A stretch of 38,906 nt of DNA, taken from positions 1 to 38,906 of the forward strand of contig OMJH01000194.1 of assembly GCA_900299295.1 (NCBI GenBank), in the 5' to 3' direction. Source of the DNA: Bacteroidota bacterium. GTDB lineage: Bacteria > Bacteroidota > Bacteroidia > B-17B0 > Aurantibacillaceae. Made by a program: the position numbers and the translations under genes. Positions 7,695-14,589 of this stretch are shown one piece after another; position 1 is the stretch's first letter; each line of letters begins with the position of its first letter. The notes under the pieces are model-generated. The model was not told the origin of the DNA, did no database searches, and saw only the letters and a program-made list of their open reading frames with translations.

Positions 7695-9697
7695 CAACAA
7701 AAAAAATAATATCTAAAAACGCTTTGTCCTTTTTTATAAATGAACAAAAGGAGTTTTTTGAAAAATCAGGAAAGAAATATATAATTCTAAAAAACAATAA
7801 AATTTACCAGCTTACTCCCGGACTTAACAGAGAGAAACAGCTAATTCTGTTTACGGAAACTAAAAGCAAAAAACATTTTTTATGTGTTAAGCAAGATAAA
7901 AAGCCGGATTTAAATATAATAGAGCTCGCTTTATTTACAGCCGTAAAACACGGTAAAGACAACTACAATCTGTATTTTTTACTGACACCCTTAAGCGCGT
8001 CTACAAACCATAATATTTTACTATTGTCCGGAGGAAAAAAAATAATAGGCTTTACTAAAGGTTTTTTAGCGCTTTTTAATTTCCGAAAAGAAACAATCCT
8101 AAAAAAGGACAACAAAGCTATATCTCCAGATTTTAACTATTTAAAAAGCAACCCGAAGAACAAGCACAAGCTTTATGATACCGTATTTTTAGCCGCAAGG
8201 AAAAACAAACCAATGTTTTTTTGTCATTTAAAAGAACATTTAATAAACGAACAACACAGTAAAAACGAGTTCAGTATTTTCAGCGCAACAGACGTTACCC
8301 ACGACGCTTCATCATTAACAGAATATAATCAGAAAAATAGAAAAATTTTTCAAGATGTTTTCACCTTTGCGAAAACCGGTATAGCCAGGGTAGCGGCAGC
8401 CAATGGAAAAATTATTAGCGTGAACGATTATTTTGTAAAACTTTTTGGACTCCCCAGAACAAAGATATTGTCATGTAATATAAACGAACTGGTCGGAGAG
8501 GCACACCCCGGAAAGACAGTGAAATTCGGAAAATTAAGCAACAGAAAAATCCAAAAAAGCTTAATCAGCCTAAAAGGAGATTCAAAGGGCCGTGTATTTA
8601 ATGTTTCGTGTTCAACCTACGAAAAGAATAATAAGCCGCTTTTTTTTATCTTGGTGTTTTCAGATATTACAGAACAGAAAAAAAACCAGGACGATCTATC
8701 ATATCAAAACGCGAAATTAAACGCCGTATTTCAACTTCGCTCACACAGAATGTGGGTTATTAATAAACAACTAAAATTTATTGATTACAACCAACAGTTT
8801 TTAGATGATATCTTGAAACATAAAACAGGTTCAAATACCAGCAGAACAAATAAACAAAAAATTACTGTAAACCCGGCCCTTAATCCAATATGGAAATCTC
8901 GTTACAAAGAGGTCTTTAATGGAAAACCTTTACACGTTGAAACCGAATTAATAACTCGAGAAGGAAAAAGTGTGTGGAGAGAAGTGTTCCTCGAGCCCAT
9001 TAAAGGGATCGACGGAAAGATAAATGAGGTTTTTGGGTTAGCGCATGACATTACAGAAAAAAAACACAACCAACTTGTTATTCAGGCTTCTTTGAATGAA
9101 AAAGAGATTTTACTGAAAGAAGTGCATCACCGCGTTAAAAATAATATGCAGGTTATCAGCAGCATTTTAAATTTACAATCAGGTTTAATAAATGACACTT
9201 CAACAATTGAAATATTAAAGGAGTGTCAGGGGAGGATAAAAACAATGGCCTTAATCCATGAAAACTTGTATTTATCAAAAAACTTTGCTCAAATTCAAAC
9301 TAAAACATATTTTGAATCAATAATTCAAAATGTCTCCATGTCCTATGAAAAGCCAAATCAAGAAATTGAGATTGTTCAAGACGTGTTTCCTACAACGATA
9401 GACATAGACAAAGCGATTCCTTGCGGATTAATTTTAAATGAGCTGATTGTAAACTCCTATAAGCACGCGTTTAAAGGTTTAGAAAAAGGAATTATAAAAG
9501 TTTTGTTGTTTCAGGATAACGGCACTTTTCATTTACAAATTCAAGATAACGGCGTCGGGCTAGGAAAGAAGTCGCCGGAGCAGTTAAAATCTTCTTTAGG
9601 GATTCAATTGGTTTACACCCTTGTTGATCAGCTTGAGGGGGGCCTTGTTGTTAAAAGCGCCCAGGGAACATCGTTTTTAATTACCTTTAAAAAATAA
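7691..9697 (+). CDS. soluble PAS-domain histidine kinase (HisKA_2 type)
   Basis: This 668-aa protein has no signal peptide or membrane helix and so should be cytosolic. The first 200 residues are a divergent, possibly PAS-like region. A PAS domain follows around 215-330 (GIARVAAANGKIISVNDYFVKLFG, ending VFSDITEQKK), and a second PAS/PAC around 340-455 (MWVINKQLKFIDYN, ending LAHDITEKK). The HisKA_2 dimerisation segment carries EVHHRVKNNMQVISSILNLQ; the His before RVKNN (residue 480) is the expected phosphoacceptor. The ATPase domain has the N box (LILNELIVNSYKHAF) and G box (IQDNGVGLG). It overlaps the MORN gene by 4 bp and lies 9 bp before the LytTR regulator, its probable phosphotransfer partner. 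The signal sensed is unknown. Confidence 0.92.
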   Translation: MTTKKIISKNALSFFINEQKEFFEKSGKKYIILKNNKIYQLTPGLNREKQLILFTETKSKKHFLCVKQDKKPDLNIIELALFTAVKHGKDNYNLYFLLTPLSASTNHNILLLSGGKKIIGFTKGFLALFNFRKETILKKDNKAISPDFNYLKSNPKNKHKLYDTVFLAARKNKPMFFCHLKEHLINEQHSKNEFSIFSATDVTHDASSLTEYNQKNRKIFQDVFTFAKTGIARVAAANGKIISVNDYFVKLFGLPRTKILSCNINELVGEAHPGKTVKFGKLSNRKIQKSLISLKGDSKGRVFNVSCSTYEKNNKPLFFILVFSDITEQKKNQDDLSYQNAKLNAVFQLRSHRMWVINKQLKFIDYNQQFLDDILKHKTGSNTSRTNKQKITVNPALNPIWKSRYKEVFNGKPLHVETELITREGKSVWREVFLEPIKGIDGKINEVFGLAHDITEKKHNQLVIQASLNEKEILLKEVHHRVKNNMQVISSILNLQSGLINDTSTIEILKECQGRIKTMALIHENLYLSKNFAQIQTKTYFESIIQNVSMSYEKPNQEIEIVQDVFPTTIDIDKAIPCGLILNELIVNSYKHAFKGLEKGIIKVLLFQDNGTFHLQIQDNGVGLGKKSPEQLKSSLGIQLVYTLVDQLEGGLVVKSAQGTSFLITFKK

Positions 9698-9706
9698 TAC
9701 TTTAAT

Positions 9707-10468
9707 ATGTCAAAATATAGCGTGCTGATTGTGGAGGACGAGGCTATTGTTAGTAAAGATATTCAGCAAAGCCTAAAAAAACTTGGGTATACAATCGCAG
9801 GAGCGTGTTCAAAAGCAGAAGACGCAATTATGGCCGCAAAAGAACGGGCCCCGGACCTTGTTTTAATGGATATAATGCTGAAGGGTTCAAAAACCGGAAT
9901 TGAGGCGGCTGAAATAATTCGCAAAACCACAAACATTCCCACAGTATTTCTTACGGCTTATGCTGATGAAAACACACTTGAAAAAGCAAAGCGCGCAGAA
10001 CCATACGGTTATATTTTAAAACCATTCAGGGAAAACGAATTGCGCAGTGTTATTGAGGTGGCGGTTCATAAACACCAGAAAGTTTGTGAACTCGTTTATG
10101 CCCGCGAACTTGTAAAAAATCAAATCCAACAGTCATCCCTCAGTCAAGAGCAAGACGTTCTTTTTGTTAAGCACAACGGCCGCGTTGTTCGCGTAGATTA
10201 TACTGAAATTTGTTTCGTGGAAGCGTTAAAGGATTATGTTGCTATTAACACCGAATCATCAAAATATGTTGTTCATATAACAATGAAGGAAATAGAAAGG
10301 CGCCTAACCAACCCAAACTTTCTTCGCGCGCACCGTTCTTTTATTGTAAGAAAAGATAAAATAATCGCCATTGAGGATCATCATTTGATTTTAAAAAACG
10401 ACAAAAAAGCTATTCCGGTTGGCGGACTTTATAAGCACTCCGTTTATGATGCTTTGAATTTAATTTAA
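9707..10468 (+). CDS. LytTR-family response regulator
   Basis: This 253-aa response regulator has an N-terminal CheY-like receiver (residues 3-125) with acidic pocket Glu10/Asp11, phosphoacceptor Asp55 in LVLMDIML, TAY and the KPF lysine motif (GYILKPF). A C-terminal LytTR DNA-binding domain (about 145-253) has the characteristic ICFVEALKDYVAI, FLRAHRSFIV and GGLYK segments. Such proteins bind tandem direct repeats in DNA as dimers. It is co-encoded with the HisKA_2 kinase and probably forms a two-component system with it. The target promoters are not evident; the AT-rich region upstream of 6087 is the obvious first candidate. Confidence 0.93.
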   Translation: MSKYSVLIVEDEAIVSKDIQQSLKKLGYTIAGACSKAEDAIMAAKERAPDLVLMDIMLKGSKTGIEAAEIIRKTTNIPTVFLTAYADENTLEKAKRAEPYGYILKPFRENELRSVIEVAVHKHQKVCELVYARELVKNQIQQSSLSQEQDVLFVKHNGRVVRVDYTEICFVEALKDYVAINTESSKYVVHITMKEIERRLTNPNFLRAHRSFIVRKDKIIAIEDHHLILKNDKKAIPVGGLYKHSVYDALNLI

Positions 10469-10472
10469 AGCC

Positions 10473-10922
10473 TCAGTGTTTTTTGTTCTGAAATAAAACA
10501 TTTCCTCTTTTACGGCTGACCTCACGTTTTCTGCGTTGTTTTTGTTGGACCTTTGTGTGCTGATTTTTTGCAGACGTTCTTTGTCTTTTAAAAAGCGCAC
10601 GCTCATCGTGTTTGCTTGCCGGCTTTGTTTTTCGGAGCGAAGCGTTGCTAGCGTGTCTTACACCAAAAAAAGATTCAAAAAAATTTTTTCGACCTAAAAT
10701 ACGATGAGACGCAAACAAATTTGCATTACCCCGCTGCGTTGATCCGCGACGGAAAAGGCTGCCGCGTCCGGAAAATGCTTTTTGATTTTTTTTCTCTTTT
10801 TTTCTTCTTCCAAATGGAGAATGATTTTCCTTGAAATTTTCCTTACGGCTTTTTTGTTGACAAAAAAGGCTGCCGGATATTACAAAAAACATCATCAGCA
10901 AGAAAATCTTTCCGGAGCGCAT
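10473..10922 (-). CDS. small, highly basic secreted protein
   Basis: This 149-aa protein has a convincing signal peptide (MRSGKIFLLMMFFVISGSLFCQQ). The mature part of about 126 residues contains roughly 39 Lys/Arg (about 30%) and few acidic residues, with clusters such as FGRRKKEKK, QQKQRRKR and SRKRG. It also has aromatic/Gly segments (GRGSLFRRGSTQRGNANLF, KNFFESFFGVRHAS). No enzyme fold is recognisable, and it is probably disordered outside the Phe-rich centre. The gene ends 4 bp from the end of the converging LytTR gene and no other credible frame covers the interval. Binding to nucleic acid, LPS or another polyanion in the periplasm is a guess from composition. Confidence 0.7.
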   Translation of the reverse strand: MRSGKIFLLMMFFVISGSLFCQQKSRKENFKENHSPFGRRKKEKKNQKAFSGRGSLFRRGSTQRGNANLFASHRILGRKNFFESFFGVRHASNASLRKTKPASKHDERALFKRQRTSAKNQHTKVQQKQRRKREVSRKRGNVLFQNKKH

Positions 10923-11063
10923 ATAAGCGCAAATTTAATTCTTTAAGAGCCTTGAAATATTTAATTATTATTTTTTCGTATTAGTTTTTGAACATTGGTT
11001 TTTAACAATCCAATCATGTTACGCGCAAGAAATCATTACTTTTATTTTTGTGTCATTATTTTT

Positions 11064-12089
11064 ATGAAGGTGTCCCCCGAAGAATTTCTTAGATTATCAC
11101 AAACAACCCCCGTGGTTGACGTTCGTTCGCCCGAAGAATTTAGTCGGGGCAATATTCCGGGCTCGGTGAATCTGCCCTTATTTGATAACGTTGAGCGCCA
11201 TGAAATCGGGTTGCTATATAAACAAAAAAGCAAAGAAGACGCCGTTGAACGAGGCTTAGAGGTGGTAGCGCCAAAACTTGCTGATTTTGTGCGAAAGGCA
11301 AAGAGTTTATCTGCAGACAAGCACATTCTGGTGTATTGCTGGCGAGGAGGGATGAGGAGTCAAAGTTTTGCTTGGTTAATGAATACCGCCGGGTTAAAAC
11401 CTCTGGTTTTAGAGGGGGGCTATAAAAAATTCAGAAATTATGTTTTGAATTTTTTTTCTACGCCATTTAATTTGCTTCGTTTAGGAGGAGAAACCGGGAG
11501 CGGAAAAACAGCGCTTCTTCGTAAATTAGCAGAAAAAGGAGAACAGGTTTTGGACCTTGAAAAACTTGCAAACCACAAGGGTTCAGCGTTTGGATCTATT
11601 CATGAATCGCCACAATTACCCCAGCAACAATTTGAACATTTGGTTTTTAAAAAGATAAACACCTTCAATTCTTCCGGGGTAATTTGGGTAGAAGACGAGG
11701 CTATGGCAATTGGGTGGAACAAGATTCCGATTCAGCTCTGGAAACAAATGAAAGCCGCCCCGTTAATTAAATTAAACATTCCTTTCGAAAGGCGCGTTTG
11801 CAGACTTGTTGCAGATTATTCAACAACAGACACCGCCTTGTTGCGAGCCCCGTTAATTAAAATAGGAAAAAAATTAGGGGGGCAGAATTTAAAAGCGGCA
11901 CTAGAGTATTTGGAACAAGGCAGATTAAAGGAGGTTGCGGAAATTGCGCTGACTTATTACGATGAAGCCTATCGCCATGACATTAAAAAGCACGAAACAA
12001 AAAATATAGTTACTTTGGATTGTGGCGAACTTTCAGAAGACAATATACTAACGGAGCTAATTAAAAAAAGCCAAAACCAGAATGTTTAG
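11064..12089 (+). CDS. mnmH: tRNA 2-selenouridine synthase
   Basis: This 341-aa MnmH/SelU/YbbB enzyme replaces sulfur by selenium (via a geranylated intermediate) at the wobble 2-thiouridine-34 of certain tRNAs, using selenophosphate. The N-terminal rhodanese domain has VVDVRSPEEFSRGNIPGSVN and the active-site Cys92 in YCWRGGMRS. A P-loop NTPase-like domain follows with GETGSGKT at 142-149. ATG 11064 was chosen because it places the rhodanese motif at the usual distance from the N terminus; the frame stays open upstream to 10995, but that extension (YFYFCVIIF) does not fit the family. The gene converges with the DUF151 gene and overlaps it by 4 bp at the 3' ends. SelD, needed to supply selenophosphate, is not in the window. 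Confidence 0.92.
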   Translation: MKVSPEEFLRLSQTTPVVDVRSPEEFSRGNIPGSVNLPLFDNVERHEIGLLYKQKSKEDAVERGLEVVAPKLADFVRKAKSLSADKHILVYCWRGGMRSQSFAWLMNTAGLKPLVLEGGYKKFRNYVLNFFSTPFNLLRLGGETGSGKTALLRKLAEKGEQVLDLEKLANHKGSAFGSIHESPQLPQQQFEHLVFKKINTFNSSGVIWVEDEAMAIGWNKIPIQLWKQMKAAPLIKLNIPFERRVCRLVADYSTTDTALLRAPLIKIGKKLGGQNLKAALEYLEQGRLKEVAEIALTYYDEAYRHDIKKHETKNIVTLDCGELSEDNILTELIKKSQNQNV

Positions 12090-12670
12090 CTTTTTTTTCT
12101 GGCGTTTAATTCGTCTCTTATTTTTGCCGCCATTTCATATTGTTCTTCCTCTTCGGCTGCGGCAAGCAATTCTTTAAGCTCATCAATGCTTTTTGAGCTT
12201 AAAGGCTCTTCCTCCGGAACTTCTACAGCCTCTTTTTCCGGGGCTTCACCCTCTTCTGTTTCTTTTGTATAACCAGTAGTAGACAAGATAAACTCATAAG
12301 TATAAATCGGACACTTAAAACGAACAGCCACGGCAATTGCGTCTGATGTTCGTGAATCAATTTCAGCCGAAACCCCATCAGAACGCAAACAAATCAGCTT
12401 TGCATAAAAAACGCCTTCTTGTAAATTATAAATGATTACTTCTGTTACGGAAATATCAAACGCTTCAGCCATAGACCTAAAAAGATCATGCGTTAGAGGT
12501 CGGGTCGGTGTCATTTTTTCAAGCTCCACTGCAATAGCCTGTGCCTCAAACCCACCAATAATAATCGGAAGCCGTCGCTTTCCTTCACTTTCCTCAAGTA
12601 TAAGTGCATATGCTCCTGATTGTGACTGGCTATAAGACAAACCAACAATTTCGAGACGAATTTTTTCCAT
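12086..12670 (-). CDS. DUF151 bifunctional nuclease-family protein with UVR motif
   Basis: This 194-aa protein has an N-terminal DUF151 domain (about 1-135), recognised by EIVGLSYSQSQSGAYALILEE, LPIIIGGFEAQAIA, TRPLTHDLF and IDSRTSDAIAVAVR. Members have been reported as RNase/DNase ('bifunctional nuclease'). An acidic Glu/Pro linker then leads to a C-terminal UvrB/UvrC-type UVR motif (about 158-190, IDELKELLAAAEEEEQYEMAAKIRDEL), a helical hairpin used for protein contacts. The gene starts 31 bp after etfA on the same strand, so it may be part of an etfB-etfA-DUF151 unit, a neighbourhood I recall from other Bacteroidota. The biochemical role in this organism is not certain. Confidence 0.88.
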   Translation of the reverse strand: MEKIRLEIVGLSYSQSQSGAYALILEESEGKRRLPIIIGGFEAQAIAVELEKMTPTRPLTHDLFRSMAEAFDISVTEVIIYNLQEGVFYAKLICLRSDGVSAEIDSRTSDAIAVAVRFKCPIYTYEFILSTTGYTKETEEGEAPEKEAVEVPEEEPLSSKSIDELKELLAAAEEEEQYEMAAKIRDELNARKKS

Positions 12671-12701
12671 TAAAAAATGAAGCGATTAAAATTACATAAA
12701 A

Positions 12702-13685
12702 TCAATTCGTCCCGGCTTTAAATTTTTCTATTGCAGAGGTTAGTTTAGGAACTATTTCAAACGCATCGCCTACCACCCCATAGTCCGCACTTTTAAAGAA
12801 TGGCGCCTCTTTATCGTTGTTAATCACAACGATTGTTTTACTTCCGTTGACACCGGCCAAATGTTGAATGGCGCCGGAAATTCCAACGGCAATGTATAAG
12901 TTAGGACGAATAGCAACACCAGTTTGACCAACGTGTTCGTGGTGCGGGCGCCAGTGCATGTCTGCCACGGGGCGCGAACACGCCGTTGTTGCTCCTAATG
13001 ATTTCGCTAAATCTTCTATGATACCCCAGTTTTCAGGGCCCTTTAAGCCCCGCCCCGCAGACACAACCAATTCAGCCTCCGGAAGCGAAACGGTTTCTCC
13101 TGATGAAAGTTGTTTAATTTCTTTTACAATTAACCTTGATTTCGCGTTATCTAGATTAACAGAAAAATCGGAAACGATTGCCGTGTTATCGCTAAACTGC
13201 ACAGGAAATGAATTTGGCAATAATGAAATAACTTTTATAGCTGAGTGAATAGAATAAATTGCGGTTGCTTTACCACTGAAAACATTCTTCTTTACTTCAA
13301 ACGAGTTTCCGTTAATCACCGGATAGTCTGTTGCGCCTGCAACTAGTCCGGCTTTTAAACGAGCAGCAATTCGCGGGGCAACACTTTTACCGGTGGCGTC
13401 AAACGAAAAAAGAATTACCTGTGCGTTTTCAGCTTTTTGAGCCTGCTCAATTGCTGAAGATAGCGCTACGGCGTCGAGATTTTTAAAAGCGTTTTCTTTT
13501 ACGGAAAGAATTTTTTTTGCCCCCGCTTTCCCGATTTCGCTAAGGTGTGAGTCGTCTGCATTAAATGCAATAGCAACAACATCCGAACCGATCATTCCGG
13601 CAATTTTTGCCCCGTAGTTAACGGCCTCAAGAGAGGATTTTTTAATTTTCCCTTTTGAAATTTCTGTGTATACAAGTACTGACAT
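12702..13685 (-). CDS. etfA: electron transfer flavoprotein alpha subunit
   Basis: This 327-aa ETF alpha subunit forms a heterodimer with EtfB. It carries FAD and shuttles electrons from acyl-CoA and other dehydrogenases to the quinone pool. The C-terminal FAD-binding half is well conserved: GRGLKGPENWGIIEDLAKSL, the SRPVAD segment, HEHVGQTG, and the IAVGISGAIQHLAG stretch with the NNDKEAPFF motif. The N-terminal half shows the expected Rossmann-like domain (GSDVVAIAFNADD). The gene starts 18 bp after etfB. There is no FixX or bifurcating-type neighbour, so the ordinary respiratory role is favoured. Confidence 0.95.
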   Translation of the reverse strand: MSVLVYTEISKGKIKKSSLEAVNYGAKIAGMIGSDVVAIAFNADDSHLSEIGKAGAKKILSVKENAFKNLDAVALSSAIEQAQKAENAQVILFSFDATGKSVAPRIAARLKAGLVAGATDYPVINGNSFEVKKNVFSGKATAIYSIHSAIKVISLLPNSFPVQFSDNTAIVSDFSVNLDNAKSRLIVKEIKQLSSGETVSLPEAELVVSAGRGLKGPENWGIIEDLAKSLGATTACSRPVADMHWRPHHEHVGQTGVAIRPNLYIAVGISGAIQHLAGVNGSKTIVVINNDKEAPFFKSADYGVVGDAFEIVPKLTSAIEKFKAGTN

Positions 13686-13703
13686 ATTTCGTTAGCTCTC
13701 TGG

Positions 13704-14447
13704 TTATATTACTTTAGCCTGGGTGTGCAACAAATGCACTAATTCATCAAGGTTATTTGAGTCGACATAATGACAAGCGGTGCGGCCCGGCGACAAAGCA
13801 AATGATTTTATGCTTGTGAGTTTTTCCGAAGGGCCCGGCTCTACCACTTTAATGGGTTTTGTTCGGGCAGCCATAATGCCGCGCATATTGGGAATTCTTT
13901 GTTCCGCCATCCCTTTAGCACAGGAAACAACAACGGGCAAAGAACATTCGACTACCTGTATTCCTCCATCTGCATCTTGCTCTGCATAAACGTTGTTGTC
14001 GTTAACATCCAGCTTTGTTGCAAGAGAAATTAAAGGCAGATCCATTAAGCCGCCCACCATTGCCCCAACCGAAGAACCATTGTAATTAATTGTTTCTTTT
14101 CCTACCAAAATCAACTCATAACCATTTGCTAAAGCGTATGAAGAAATTTGTTCTGCAACAAAATAAGCGTCAGCACTTTCAGCGTTGACTCGCACCGCGT
14201 CGTCTGCCCCTAAAGCAAGACCTTTTCTTATAGTGGCTTCACTATCGGCAAGCCCCACGTGCATTAATGTTACCAACGAAGCCTTTCCACTTTCTTTTAA
14301 CTCCAGGGCGCGCACAAGCGCATACCATTCATCGTAAGGATTTATCACGAATTGAACACCGGACTTATTGAATTCTGTATCGTTGTTGGTAAAAGAAATT
14401 TTTGTTGTAGTGTCGGGAACATTGCTAATGGCTACTAAAATTTTCAT
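13704..14447 (-). CDS. etfB: electron transfer flavoprotein beta subunit
   Basis: This 247-aa ETF beta subunit is the AMP-binding partner of EtfA. It is recognised by the N-terminal MKILVAISNVPDTTTKI, the NPYDEWYALVRALELKE segment, and the nucleotide-contact region VGLADSEATIRKGLALGADDAVRV. LILVGKETINYNGSSVGAMV and the PNMRGIMAARTKPI motif follow. It heads the minus-strand etfB-etfA-DUF151 unit. Its promoter must lie in the 142-bp divergent region shared with the T9SS cargo gene at 14590. Confidence 0.95.
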   Translation of the reverse strand: MKILVAISNVPDTTTKISFTNNDTEFNKSGVQFVINPYDEWYALVRALELKESGKASLVTLMHVGLADSEATIRKGLALGADDAVRVNAESADAYFVAEQISSYALANGYELILVGKETINYNGSSVGAMVGGLMDLPLISLATKLDVNDNNVYAEQDADGGIQVVECSLPVVVSCAKGMAEQRIPNMRGIMAARTKPIKVVEPGPSEKLTSIKSFALSPGRTACHYVDSNNLDELVHLLHTQAKVI

Positions 14448-14589
14448 GGACTAAATTTTAAGGACAACAAAAATAACCAAAACAACACGACTTTAACCCC
14501 TTTATTCCAAAAAAGATGTTGGTAAGCAACGCTTTTAAATAAGCACAATAAACATAATTTCGTTATTTTTAAGCCACCAAAAACAACTA

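Noticed and set aside
10995-11063. Longer N terminus of MnmH beginning at TTG 10995 or ATG 11016
   Set aside because: The extra residues are hydrophobic and unlike the family; ATG 11064 places the rhodanese domain normally.
12702-14447. Nitrogen-fixation FixB/FixA electron-bifurcating ETF
   Set aside because: No FixC, FixX, nif genes or bifurcation partner are adjacent. The neighbouring DUF151 gene and general sequence fit the ordinary respiratory ETF of Bacteroidota.
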